NCBI RefSeq assembly: GCF_030770395.1
Contig: NZ_CP132480.1
Coordinates: 664,821 to 728,820, forward strand
Length of the DNA: 64,000 bases
Source of the DNA: Telluria beijingensis
GTDB lineage: Bacteria > Pseudomonadota > Gammaproteobacteria > Burkholderiales > Burkholderiaceae_D
Direction of reading: 5' to 3'
Positions 46,531-55,179 of this stretch are shown here, one piece after another. Position 1 is the first letter of the stretch, and each line of letters begins with the position of its first letter. A model generated the notes under the pieces. That model saw nothing but the letters and a program-made list of their open reading frames with translations, had not been told where the DNA came from and ran no database searches. The translations under genes and the position numbers were made by a program.

Positions 46531-47727
46531 ATGAGCAAACAACTTCAAGACGCATACATCGTCGCAGCGACCCGCACCCCGATCGGCAAGGCGCCTCGCG
46601 GCATGTTCAACAAGACCCGCCCGGACGACCTGCTGGTGCACGCCATCCGCGGCGCCATGGCCGCCGTGCCGAACCTGGACCCGGCCCTGATTGTCGACGC
46701 CATCGTCGGCTGCTCGTTCCCCGAGGCCGAGCAGGGCTTCAACGTGGCGCGTAACGCCGTGGTGCTGGCCGGCCTGCCGAACACGGTGGGCGGCGTCACC
46801 GTCAACCGCTATTGCGCCTCGGGCATCACCGCGCTGGCGATGGCGGCCGACCGCATCCGCGTGGGCGAAGCCGACGTGATGATCGCCGGCGGCGTCGAGT
46901 CGATGTCGATGGTGCCGATGATGGGCCACCACCCGTCGATCAATATGGACGTGTTCAAGGACGAGAACGTGGGCCTCGCCTACGGCATGGGCCTGACCGC
47001 CGAGAAGGTCGCCAGCCAGTGGAAGGTGTCGCGCGAAGACCAGGACGCCTTCGGCCTGGAATCGCACCGCCGCGCCATCGCCGCCCAGCAGGCCGGCCAT
47101 TTCAAGGACGAGATCACGCCGGTCGAGATCATCACCCGTACGCCGAACCTCGCCACCGGTGAAATCAGCATCAAGAAGCGCACCGTGGACAGCGACGAAG
47201 GCCCGCGCGCCGACGCGTCCGCCGAAGGCATGGCGAAACTGAAGCCGGTGTTCGCGGCCAAGGGTTCGGTCACCGCCGCGACCTCGTCGCAGATGTCGGA
47301 CGGCGCCGGCGCGCTGATCGTCGTCAGCGAAAAAATCCTGAAAGAGCACAACCTGACCCCGCTGGCCAAGTTCTCCTCGTTCGCCGTGCGCGGCGTGCCG
47401 CCGGAAATCATGGGCATCGGCCCGAAGGTGGCCATCCCCGCCGCCCTGGCCGCCGCCGGCATCACGCAGGACCAACTGGACTGGATCGAGCTGAACGAAG
47501 CCTTCGCCGCCCAGGCGCTGGCCGTGATCCGCGACCTGGACCTGGACACCAGCAAGGTCAACCCGCTGGGCGGCGCGATCGCCCTGGGCCACCCGCTGGG
47601 CGCGACCGGCGCGATCCGCGCCGCGACCGTCGTCCACGCGCTGCGCCGCAATAACCTGAAGTACGGCATGGTGACGATGTGCGTCGGCGCCGGCATGGGC
47701 GCCGCAGGCATCATCGAGCGCGTCTGA
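46531..47727 (+). CDS. Acetyl-CoA C-acyltransferase (3-ketoacyl-CoA thiolase, FadA-like)
   Basis: A 398-residue thiolase that cleaves 3-ketoacyl-CoA. The nucleophile Cys95 lies in VNRYCASGITALAMA. The active-site helpers are LNEAFAAQA, GGAIALGHPLGATGA and the second cysteine in TMCVGAGMGAAG. Same operon as the dehydrogenase genes. Confidence 0.94.
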   Translation: MSKQLQDAYIVAATRTPIGKAPRGMFNKTRPDDLLVHAIRGAMAAVPNLDPALIVDAIVGCSFPEAEQGFNVARNAVVLAGLPNTVGGVTVNRYCASGITALAMAADRIRVGEADVMIAGGVESMSMVPMMGHHPSINMDVFKDENVGLAYGMGLTAEKVASQWKVSREDQDAFGLESHRRAIAAQQAGHFKDEITPVEIITRTPNLATGEISIKKRTVDSDEGPRADASAEGMAKLKPVFAAKGSVTAATSSQMSDGAGALIVVSEKILKEHNLTPLAKFSSFAVRGVPPEIMGIGPKVAIPAALAAAGITQDQLDWIELNEAFAAQALAVIRDLDLDTSKVNPLGGAIALGHPLGATGAIRAATVVHALRRNNLKYGMVTMCVGAGMGAAGIIERV

Positions 47728-47767
47728 TCGAACCCGGCGGCGTGTCGCAACGCCGCTGCCTCTCCCA

Positions 47768-47843
47768 GCGTGGGCGGGAAATCCAAGCATCCTACGTCAA
47801 TGCCGCGAGCGTGACGTAGCGTGGGCGGGTCTCCCGCCCACGC
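47768..47843. repeat. Palindromic intergenic cluster (third repeat type)
   Basis: GCGTGGGCGGGA at 47768-47779 recurs at 47819-47829 as the left arm of a perfect 11-base stem with loop TCT (47819-47843). Between them TACGTCA / TGACGTA (47793-47799, 47812-47818) forms another inverted pair. It separates the thiolase and enoyl-CoA hydratase genes. It could be a REP variant or an mRNA processing signal. Confidence 0.65.
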
Positions 47844-47878
47844 GTCCAACCAGCTTCAGAATCATCCCGGAGACCGCA

Positions 47879-48652
47879 ATGACCATCCGCCTGACCAAAG
47901 CCGACGGCATCCTCACCATCGAATTCAACCGCGTCGAACGCAAGAACGCGATCACCGGCGCGATGTACCAGGCCATGGCCGACGCGCTGCGCGAGGCCGA
48001 GCAGGACGCCAGCGTGCGCGCCATCCTGATCACCGGCCAGCCCGAGATCTTCACCGCCGGTAACGACCTCGACGACTTCCTGAACAACGTCGGCGAAGGC
48101 GCGATGACCCCGAAGCGCCCGGTCTTCCAGTTCATGACGGCGCTCGAAGGCGCAACGAAACCGGTGGTGGCGGCCGTGGCCGGCGCCGCGGTCGGCATCG
48201 GCACCACGCTGCTGATGCACTGCGACCTGGTCTACGCCGCCGACAACGCGAAGTTCTCGATGCCGTTCACCCAGCTCGGCCTGTGCCCCGAATTCGCCTC
48301 GTCGCTGCTGGTGGCGCAATCGGCCGGCTACACCCGCGCGGCCGAAAAACTGCTGCTGGGCGAACCGTTCGTGGCCCAGGAAGCGCTGGAGATGGGCATC
48401 GTGGCGCGCGTGCTGCCGGCCGCCGAGCTGCTGTTCTTCGCCCAGGGCCAGGCCGCCAAGCTGGCCAAGCTGCCGCCCGCATCGGTCCGCACCACCAAGG
48501 CGCTGATGAAGCGTGCGCGCGGCACACTGGTGAAGGAGACCATCGCGGCCGAGAACGAGCGTTTCAGCGCCATGCTCACTGGCGCCGAGGCCAAGGAAGC
48601 GTTCACCGCCTTCTTCGAGAAGCGCAAGCCGGATTTCAGCAAGTTCGACTGA
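47879..48652 (+). CDS. Enoyl-CoA hydratase/isomerase family protein
   Basis: A 257-residue crotonase-fold enzyme. Family motifs are VERKNAITGAMYQAMADAL, the oxyanion segment FTAGNDLDDFLNNVG and the loop AVAGAAVGIGTTLLMHCDLVYA. The usual catalytic glutamates are not both clear (PFTQLGLCPEFASS), so the exact reaction (hydratase or delta3,delta2-isomerase) is open. It follows the thiolase by 151 bases and probably belongs to the same regulon. Confidence 0.88.
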   Translation: MTIRLTKADGILTIEFNRVERKNAITGAMYQAMADALREAEQDASVRAILITGQPEIFTAGNDLDDFLNNVGEGAMTPKRPVFQFMTALEGATKPVVAAVAGAAVGIGTTLLMHCDLVYAADNAKFSMPFTQLGLCPEFASSLLVAQSAGYTRAAEKLLLGEPFVAQEALEMGIVARVLPAAELLFFAQGQAAKLAKLPPASVRTTKALMKRARGTLVKETIAAENERFSAMLTGAEAKEAFTAFFEKRKPDFSKFD

Positions 48653-48668
48653 ACCGCAGCACGACGCC

Positions 48669-49220
48669 TTATTTCGCCTCTTGCGGCGGATTGAGGCTCT
48701 TGCTGTAATACCCCGACGGGTCGAAGCAGCAGACCCGCTTCTTGCCCGAAGCAAGCATATCGCCCGCATCGGCAACGCGCTTCAGTCGGGTCTTGTCCTG
48801 CTTGGCGGATTCGATCCAGTGGACCCAGTCGATGCGGGCGATAGTGGTGGTGGCGTCCCAGCTCGCCCTGGCCGGCGGCGATGCGTCGAGCATTTCCTCG
48901 AGCTCGGGCGGCACGGCCGGTTCCAGCTCGTCCGGCGCCGGCGAGACCTCGAGCGTGACCGAGTCGCCGGCCGCCACGCCCGCGGCCTTCATCAGCGCCG
49001 CCGGCACCTTGAACCAGTGGCTCAACTGGCCGTCGGGCTCCAGCGTGGCCTGGAAGGCGTGGCCATTGATGGTGCCTTGCATGCTCGTCCTGCCGCGCCG
49101 GGGAAATGCGTCGCTGACCGTTTTCGGCAAGACCACGAAGGACCAGCCGTCATCGCCCGTCGGGGCGGCAGGGCGGCGCAAGATCGCATCGAAGCGGGAT
49201 TCGGTGGCGGCTGGTGTCAT
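48669..49220 (-). CDS. YdeI/OmpD-associated family protein with DUF1905 domain
   Basis: A 183-residue protein. An N-terminal DUF1905 barrel (about 8-95; FDAILRRPAAPTGDDGWSFVVLP, with SMQGTINGHAFQATL and HWFKVPAALMKAAG) joins a C-terminal YdeI-like helical part (ARASWDATTTIARIDWVHWIESAKQ). YdeI-like proteins are linked to tolerance of cationic peptides; the role here is unknown. ATG at 49220 chosen (MTPAATESRFDAIL). Confidence 0.8.
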   Translation of the reverse strand: MTPAATESRFDAILRRPAAPTGDDGWSFVVLPKTVSDAFPRRGRTSMQGTINGHAFQATLEPDGQLSHWFKVPAALMKAAGVAAGDSVTLEVSPAPDELEPAVPPELEEMLDASPPARASWDATTTIARIDWVHWIESAKQDKTRLKRVADAGDMLASGKKRVCCFDPSGYYSKSLNPPQEAK

Positions 49221-49279
49221 GCAGGCTCCCGTGTGGGCATCGTCGGTCGCTGCAGTGTAGGAAGAAGAGGAAGCCGCTG

Positions 49280-49768
49280 TCAACCGCGCTCGATGCGCAG
49301 CGCGTAGCAGCCGTAGGCCGCATAGCGCGCCAGCACGAAGGCCACCTCTTCGCGGCCCAGCAAGGCTCCCAGGTCGTCCGCCGCGGCTTGCGGAGAACTC
49401 AGCCTGGCGTCCACGATCCGTTCATCCGCCGAGTAGGCGCGCAGCACGAACGTGGCGCCCAGGTAGGGCCGTTCGCCATCGACGGGCAGGGCATCCAGGC
49501 GCGGCGCCGGCTGTGCAGCGGCCGCGACGAAGACCGGGCCATATTCCTTGTATGGCCCCGCGACCGTGAACGGGCAGTAGCTGGCCAGCAGGATGGCTTC
49601 GCCGGGCAGGGCGGGTCGCAGGCAGTCGCGCAGCGGCTCGCTGCCGCGTGCGATATGGCGTTCCACCGGCTGGTCCTGGTCGTCAATGCCCGCCCGGATG
49701 CGTGCGAGGAAAGCGTCCGGAAGCGGGACGATCCGGATCGAGGAAGAAGGGGGCGAAAGCATGGTCAT
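49280..49768 (-). CDS. DUF1203 family protein
   Basis: A 162-residue protein matching the DUF1203 pattern: RDCLRPALPGEAILLASYCPF, then GPYKEYGPVFVAA near the middle and a C-terminal VAFVLARYAAYGCYALRIERG. No signal peptide and no recognised active site. Starts at the ATG at 49768 (MTMLSPPSSS); Met3 is possible. Function unknown. Confidence 0.75.
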   Translation of the reverse strand: MTMLSPPSSSIRIVPLPDAFLARIRAGIDDQDQPVERHIARGSEPLRDCLRPALPGEAILLASYCPFTVAGPYKEYGPVFVAAAAQPAPRLDALPVDGERPYLGATFVLRAYSADERIVDARLSSPQAAADDLGALLGREEVAFVLARYAAYGCYALRIERG

Positions 49769-49858
49769 GGCGGCGCCGATGCAAAGTGGGGATGCCGCGA
49801 TCTTCGCCCAATCCCCGATCGGGCGCGCTCCGCTTCTTGCCATCGAATTGCGACGCCT

Positions 49859-50431
49859 TCAGTGCCGCTGCGTGACGTGCGCGTCGCGCCGCGGCCGCCA
49901 TCCCAGCTGCGCCTCGATGGCGCGCCGATAAAGGGTGTCGATATGGGCCGGCGTACGGCGGATATAGTCTTCGGCCGCTGCGCGCTGTTCGCCGCTGCGG
50001 CTGTCCAGCCAGGCAAGCACCTCGTCCGCCGTCGGCACACGGCCGTTCTGGCCGTCGAACTTTGGCGGCACGGCGGTCCAGACCGCGGCGTCGATGCGCT
50101 TTGCACGCAGCCACGCCACAATGCGGGGATCCCCCTGCGCGCCGTCCAGCGCCGGGATGCTGCCGATCCATTCGGGCCGCGCCAAGGTGATCTTCTCGCG
50201 CTCGCGCACCATGGCGCGCGCTTCATCGAGGTCGCCGGTAGCGAGGTAGGCATAGTAGGTCGGCGCCGGGCGCGCGGTTTCGCACAGCACCAGCGCCAGC
50301 TCGGGGCTGTCGTCGCTCTGGCGCGCGAACTCGAGGGGCAGCGGTGGGCCGCCGGGATGCCAGCTGGAAGCCAGCTTGAGACCCTGGGGTTTCCACAGCA
50401 GCGAACCCCAGGCGATACAGACGATGTTCAT
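49859..50431 (-). CDS. Gamma-glutamylcyclotransferase-like hypothetical protein
   Basis: A 190-residue protein starting MNIVCIAWGSLLWKPQGL, which resembles the Y/W-G-S-L-x-W N-terminus of the gamma-glutamylcyclotransferase fold, followed by PLPLEFARQSDDSPELALVL. The C-terminal half is helical (YIRRTPAHIDTLYRRAIEAQLG). The catalytic glutamate cannot be fixed by eye. Stop lies 90 bases before the DUF1203 start; both are on the minus strand. Confidence 0.6.
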   Translation of the reverse strand: MNIVCIAWGSLLWKPQGLKLASSWHPGGPPLPLEFARQSDDSPELALVLCETARPAPTYYAYLATGDLDEARAMVREREKITLARPEWIGSIPALDGAQGDPRIVAWLRAKRIDAAVWTAVPPKFDGQNGRVPTADEVLAWLDSRSGEQRAAAEDYIRRTPAHIDTLYRRAIEAQLGWRPRRDAHVTQRH

Positions 50432-50510
50432 GGAAGGATGGACCGGCAATCAAAACGCCAGTCTAGCCCGGCGGCGGAATGCGGCGAGCACGGCTAGAAC
50501 GTCAGTACGT

Positions 50511-51074
50511 TCAATCCTCTTTCGCTTCCTTGCTCGCCGCCGCGCCGAACAGGCGGTCCTTGGCCGACAGCAGCTTCTGCACCTTGGACCCCATCTTCAT
50601 CAGCTGCGACATCGACTCGGGCGACAGGCGCTGCAGGTCGTCGAACCAGTTGTTGGCCAGGTCGACCAGCTCGTGCATCTCGCGCATGCGCTCCTGGGCG
50701 AACTGGTCTTCGGGCGTCTTGGCATTGGCCATCAGCGATTCGCGCAGCACCGACAGGGTCGGCGCGACTTCGCGCCGGCGCCGTTCGGCCGCGACCACGC
50801 GGAAGATTTCCCAGACGTCGCCGAGCGAGGTGAAATATTCGCGCCGGTCGCCGGGGATGCGCGACAGGCGCACCAGTCCCCAGGACTGCAATTCCTTGAG
50901 CCCGATGCTGACGTTGGAGCGCGAGATGCCCAGCTTCTCGCCGATGTCGTCGGCGTGCAACTGTTCCTCGGTGACGAACAGCAGGGCGTAGATCTGCCCC
51001 ACGGTGCGGTTGATGCCCCAGCGGCTGCCCATCTCACCGAAGTGACTGACGAATGTTTGGACGAGTGGCGTCAT
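50511..51074 (-). CDS. GbsR/MarR-family transcriptional regulator
   Basis: A 187-residue winged-helix regulator. It opens FVSHFGEMGSRWGINRTVGQIYALLF, then the helix-turn-helix LHADDIGEKLGISRSNVSIGLKELQSWGL and a wing IPGDRREYFTS, all GbsR-like. The C-terminal 90 residues are helical for dimerisation. It is divergent from the cytochrome bd locus, with 265 bases between, so it is a good candidate regulator of it. ATG at 51074 chosen (MTPLVQTFV); the longer frame lacks support. Confidence 0.85.
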   Translation of the reverse strand: MTPLVQTFVSHFGEMGSRWGINRTVGQIYALLFVTEEQLHADDIGEKLGISRSNVSIGLKELQSWGLVRLSRIPGDRREYFTSLGDVWEIFRVVAAERRRREVAPTLSVLRESLMANAKTPEDQFAQERMREMHELVDLANNWFDDLQRLSPESMSQLMKMGSKVQKLLSAKDRLFGAAASKEAKED

Positions 51075-51246
51075 GGTTGAGAACTTTTCGATACTTTTGA
51101 AAGAGGAATTATCCCACGTCGTTACGACACGCACACGGACCGCCTCACCATCATGGTGCAACGATTCTGTCATACCTGCGTAATTCCCGACAAACCCGCT
51201 CTCCTATCGAGACAAATTCCAGATTCCGGTGCATAATTTCACTGTT

Positions 51247-51262
51247 TTCTGAAAATTCAGAA
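51247..51262. promoter_or_regulatory. Palindromic operator candidate before the cyd locus
   Basis: TTCTGAA-AA-TTCAGAA is a perfect 7-2-7 inverted repeat in AT-rich sequence between the divergent GbsR/MarR gene and DUF2946-cydDCABX. A weak -35/-10 pair (TTCACT at 51238, AATATT at 51261) would bracket it. Size and symmetry fit a MarR-type site. Confidence 0.5.
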
Positions 51263-51339
51263 TATTTAGAAGGTTTGGCGCGAGCCAGGAATACAGTAAT
51301 CGAAAGCAGAGCATCGGCATCACCGCTGCACCGAACACC

Positions 51340-51720
51340 ATGACCACGCAACGCAACCGCTCCATCATCTCCTGGCTCGCCGTCCTGGCGCTCCTGTGGG
51401 GCATGCTTGCACCTTCGCTGGCATCGAACCTGACTCCCTATCCGGGCAAGACCCGGACCGAAGTCTGCACGTCGGCGGGCGCCAGGCTGGTGGCGCTCGA
51501 TGCTGGCGATGCCGGCCAGGACCAGGCCATCCACTTCGGCATGCATTGCCAGGCCTGCGTATCGCAATACGACCTGGCCGTGGTTGCCCATCCGCCCGGC
51601 AGCCTGGTGCTGCGCGACGCTCCGCTCGAACGCATCCTGCGCCTGGACGGGCGCTCCTTGCCGCCCGCCGCGGCCATCCGCACGGCCCACCGCAGCAGGG
51701 CGCCGCCGTCGCCGGCCTGA
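51340..51720 (+). CDS. DUF2946 family protein
   Basis: A 126-residue exported protein. A hydrophobic N-terminal segment (SWLAVLALLWGMLAPSLAS) is followed by the DUF2946 region: EVCTSAGARLVAL and the motif HCQACVSQYD, close to the usual H-C-x-x-C. Such motifs could bind copper or haem. It leads the cydDCABX genes here, so a role in metal or haem handling during oxidase assembly is possible; inference only. Confidence 0.8.
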   Translation: MTTQRNRSIISWLAVLALLWGMLAPSLASNLTPYPGKTRTEVCTSAGARLVALDAGDAGQDQAIHFGMHCQACVSQYDLAVVAHPPGSLVLRDAPLERILRLDGRSLPPAAAIRTAHRSRAPPSPA

Positions 51721-51747
51721 ACCAGGCTACAGCGCGGCCAGCGGCCG

Positions 51748-51757
51748 CCCCCCCCCC
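51748..51757 (+). repeat. Run of ten cytosines in the cydD leader
   Basis: A C10 homopolymer 24 bases before the cydD start codon, between the DUF2946 stop and the RBS (GGAGAAAG). Such runs slip during replication and could alter leader structure, and they are also common sequencing-error sites. Confidence 0.8.
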
Positions 51758-51781
51758 CTCAAATCCGTCTGGAGAAAGACC

Positions 51782-53470
51782 ATGCTTCGCCGTCAAGGCC
51801 GCAGCCCGGCCACGCACGTCCGTACCACCCGTGGCGCCGCCATCGCGATGAGCGCGGCGCCCCTGCTGTGGATTCCGCAGGCAGCGCTGCTGGCCTGGGC
51901 CGTGCAGCGGCTGGCCGCCGGCGCCGGGCTGGCCGACATGCTGGCGCCGGCCTGCGCCTTCCTGGCGCTGGGCGTGCTGCGCGCCAGCGCCGAAGCCTGG
52001 GGCGCGCGCCGCCTGTTCGCGGCCTCGCGCCTGCACCTGGCCGTCTTGCGCAAGCAGGCCGCACAAGCCCTGGCGGCGCGCTCGCCGCTCGACCGCGAGC
52101 GCCTGGCCAGCGGCCACGCCGCCAGCGCGCTGGCCGAGCAGGCCGAAGCCGTGCTGCCCTGGCTGGTGCGCTACCAGCCGGCGCGCATGCGCACGATGCT
52201 GGTGCCGCCGCTGATCGCGTTGGTCGTCCTGTATTACTCCTGGACCGCGGCCCTGATCCTGGTCGTGGCGGCGCCGCTGATCCCGCTCTTCATGGCCGTC
52301 ATCGGCTGGCGCGCCAAGGCCGCCAGCGAGGCGCAGCTGCAAGTCGTCGGCGGCATGAGCGGCTTCCTGCTCGACCGCCTGCGCGGCCTGTCGACCCTGC
52401 GCGCGCTGGGCGCCGTCGACGCCACCGCCCGGCGCGTGCGCGCCAGCGCGGAAAGCGTGCGCGCCAGCACCATGCGCGTGCTGCGCATCGCCTTCCTGTC
52501 GTCGACCGCGCTGGAACTGTTCTCGGCCCTGGGCGTGGCGCTGGTCGCGGTCTACGTCGGTTTTCATTTGCTGGGCGAGATCGGGCCTGGCAGCTGGGGC
52601 GCGCGCCTGGGTCTGGCGCAGGGCCTGTTCATTCTTCTGCTGGCCCCAGCCTTCTTCGAGCCGCTGCGCGAGCTGGCGGCGGTGTGGCACGACAAGGCCG
52701 CGGGCGAGGCGGCGCTGGAAGCCCTGGAGGACTTGCAGCACGCCGGCCTGGCGCTGCCGGGCGCGCTCACGACCCAGCGGGACAAGCCGCGCGCCGGCCG
52801 CGCGCCGGTCGCGCCCTCGGTCGATGTCGAGGGCTTGTTGTTCCAGCACCCCGGCGAAGCGCCGCTGTTCGACGGCGAGGACCTGTACGTCCGCGCCGGC
52901 GAGCACGTCGCCCTGGTCGGCCCCAGCGGCAGCGGCAAGACCACCTTGCTGTCGGCGATCGCGGGCCTGGCGCCGGTCGACGGCGGCGCCGTGCGCATCG
53001 GCGGCGTGCCGCTCGATGACCATTGTGCGGCGGACCTGCGCGCCCGCATGGCATGGATCGGCCAGAAGCCGCATGTGTTTTCGGGCTCGGTGCGCGCCAA
53101 TGTGTCGCTCGAGCGCGATGGCATCGACAGCGCGGCGGTCGGCGCCGCCATGCAGCGCGCGGGCCTGGGCCATGTCGGCCATGCGGCGCCGGGCGCCAGC
53201 CTGGGCGAGGGCGGCCTGGGCCTGTCGGGCGGGGAGCTGGTGCGGCTGGCGCTGGCGCGCGCGGTGTGCGCGCCGCAGGCCGGCCTGCTGCTGGCCGACG
53301 AACCCACGGCCCACCTCGACCGCGACACCGCCGCCGGCGTGATCGATGCGCTGGTCACGCTGGCGCAGGGCCGCACCCTGATCGTCGCCACCCACGACCC
53401 GGCGCTGGCCGCGCGCATGGGGCGCGTGGTGCGCATCGGCGAACCATGTACTGAACGGAGCGCGGCATGA
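51782..53470 (+). CDS. cydD: Thiol reductant ABC exporter subunit CydD
   Basis: A 562-residue ABC half-transporter: six-helix membrane domain (about 1-310) and nucleotide-binding domain with Walker A GPSGSGKTT, signature LSGGELVRLALARA and Walker B GLLLADEPTAHLD. With CydC it exports cysteine/glutathione to the periplasm and is required to assemble cytochrome bd. Start ATG at 51782 after GGAGAAAG. Its stop overlaps cydC by four bases. Confidence 0.94.
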   Translation: MLRRQGRSPATHVRTTRGAAIAMSAAPLLWIPQAALLAWAVQRLAAGAGLADMLAPACAFLALGVLRASAEAWGARRLFAASRLHLAVLRKQAAQALAARSPLDRERLASGHAASALAEQAEAVLPWLVRYQPARMRTMLVPPLIALVVLYYSWTAALILVVAAPLIPLFMAVIGWRAKAASEAQLQVVGGMSGFLLDRLRGLSTLRALGAVDATARRVRASAESVRASTMRVLRIAFLSSTALELFSALGVALVAVYVGFHLLGEIGPGSWGARLGLAQGLFILLLAPAFFEPLRELAAVWHDKAAGEAALEALEDLQHAGLALPGALTTQRDKPRAGRAPVAPSVDVEGLLFQHPGEAPLFDGEDLYVRAGEHVALVGPSGSGKTTLLSAIAGLAPVDGGAVRIGGVPLDDHCAADLRARMAWIGQKPHVFSGSVRANVSLERDGIDSAAVGAAMQRAGLGHVGHAAPGASLGEGGLGLSGGELVRLALARAVCAPQAGLLLADEPTAHLDRDTAAGVIDALVTLAQGRTLIVATHDPALAARMGRVVRIGEPCTERSAA

Positions 53471-55161
53471 CATCCCGCAATGACCTGAAACCCGTCCTTG
53501 CCCTGTTCCTCAAGACCGGCGGACGCCGCATGGCGCTTGGCGCTTTTCTCTCGACCCTGGTGGTGCTGGCCGGGATGGCGTTGCTGGGCACCTCGGGCTG
53601 GTTCATCACCGCCACCGCGCTGGCCGGCGCGGCCGGCGCGATGTTCAACGTCTTCGTGCCGAGCGCCGCGATCCGCCTGCTGGCCCTGGGCCGCACCTTC
53701 GGCCGCTACGCCGAGCGCATGGTGACCCACGACGCCACGCTGGGCGTGCTGGCCGCGCTGCGCGAGCGGCTGTTTCGCGGCTGGGCCGGCCCGCGGGCGG
53801 CGCGCGCGCTGCTGCGCCAGCCGGCGCGCCTGCTGTTTCGCCTGACCGGAGACATCGACGCGCTCGAATCGATTTACCTGCGCCTGGCCGTGCCGGCCAT
53901 CGCCGCCCTTGGCGCGGCGCTGCTGGCCGGCGTGGTGCTGGCCAGTCTCGACTGGCGCCTGGGGCTGGCGATCTTCATGTGGCTGACCGCCTTCGGCTGG
54001 GGTGTGACGGTCCTGGTGGCGCGTCTTGCGCGGCCGCTGGCCCTGCGCCGTGCCCGCGTGCTGGAACGGCTGCGGGCCCAGGCCATCGACCTGGTCGCCG
54101 GCCAGACCGATCTCGCCATGGCCGGCCGCCTGCCGGCCCAGTGCGCGCGCCTGGCCGCGACCGACGCCAGGCTCGCGGGTGCCGACGACGCGCTGCACCG
54201 GCTCGAGACCGGCGCCGGCTGGACTTATGCGGTCGGCGGCCACGTGACGGTCGCGGCGACCCTGCTGGCGGTCAGCGCACTGGGGCTGTCCGCGCCGGCG
54301 GCGGCGCTGGCCCTGCTGATCGCGCTGGCCGCGCTCGAACCCTTTGCCGCGATGCGGCGTGGCGCCATCGAGGCCGGCCGCAGCTGGCTGGCCGCGCGCC
54401 GCGTGGGGCCGCGCCTGCACCAGGGCGCGGACGACAGCGTGGGCGTCGGCGCGCCGGGCGAGGACGAGGCGCTGCTGCTGTGCGACGCCAGCGTCGTGCA
54501 CCCCGGCCGCGAAGGCGCCGCGCTGCACGAGGTCAGCCTGCGCATCGCGCGCGGCGAGCGGGTCGCCGTGGTCGGCAGCAGCGGGGCCGGCAAGTCGACC
54601 CTGCTGGGACTCGTTGCCGGCGAGCTGGCGCCGCAGGCGGGGCAGGTGAGGGCCTTGCCCGCCACCTGGCTGACCCAGCGCACCGAACTGTTCCAGGACA
54701 GCCTGCGCGACAACCTGCGCCTGGCCGACCCGCTCGCGAGCGACGAGCAGTTGTGGGAGGCGCTGCGCGCGGCGGGCCTGGAGGTCGACGTGCGCATGCT
54801 GGCGCGCGGCCTCGACACGCCGCTGGGCGAGGGTGGCCTGGGCCTGTCGGGCGGGCGGTCGCGGCGGCTGGCGCTGGCGCGCCTGCTGCTGCGCCGCGCC
54901 GACTTCTGGCTGCTGGACGAGCCGACCGAGGCGCTCGACGCCGCCACCGCCGCCGACGTGCTGGCGCGACTGGCGCATCACGCTGACGGCCGCACCGTGC
55001 TGCTGGCCACGCACCTGGCGCGCGAGGCGCGTCTGGCCGACCGCCTGCTGGTGCTGCGCGCCGGGCGGCTGTTGGCCGACCACCGGCGCGGGACACGAGG
55101 ATTCGACGCGGCGCTCGACGCGCTTCGTCACGACCGAAATACCACCATCGATTCACACTGA
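53467..55161 (+). CDS. cydC: Thiol reductant ABC exporter subunit CydC
   Basis: A 564-residue ABC half-transporter, partner of CydD. The membrane domain (about 15-310) is followed by Walker A GSSGAGKST, the signature LSGGRSRRLALARLLL (Arg in place of the usual Gln) and Walker B FWLLDEPTEALD. Translationally coupled to cydD and 18 bases before cydA. Very GC-rich. Confidence 0.94.
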   Translation: MTSRNDLKPVLALFLKTGGRRMALGAFLSTLVVLAGMALLGTSGWFITATALAGAAGAMFNVFVPSAAIRLLALGRTFGRYAERMVTHDATLGVLAALRERLFRGWAGPRAARALLRQPARLLFRLTGDIDALESIYLRLAVPAIAALGAALLAGVVLASLDWRLGLAIFMWLTAFGWGVTVLVARLARPLALRRARVLERLRAQAIDLVAGQTDLAMAGRLPAQCARLAATDARLAGADDALHRLETGAGWTYAVGGHVTVAATLLAVSALGLSAPAAALALLIALAALEPFAAMRRGAIEAGRSWLAARRVGPRLHQGADDSVGVGAPGEDEALLLCDASVVHPGREGAALHEVSLRIARGERVAVVGSSGAGKSTLLGLVAGELAPQAGQVRALPATWLTQRTELFQDSLRDNLRLADPLASDEQLWEALRAAGLEVDVRMLARGLDTPLGEGGLGLSGGRSRRLALARLLLRRADFWLLDEPTEALDAATAADVLARLAHHADGRTVLLATHLAREARLADRLLVLRAGRLLADHRRGTRGFDAALDALRHDRNTTIDSH

Positions 55162-55179
55162 AGAAGAAAGGATTCAACC

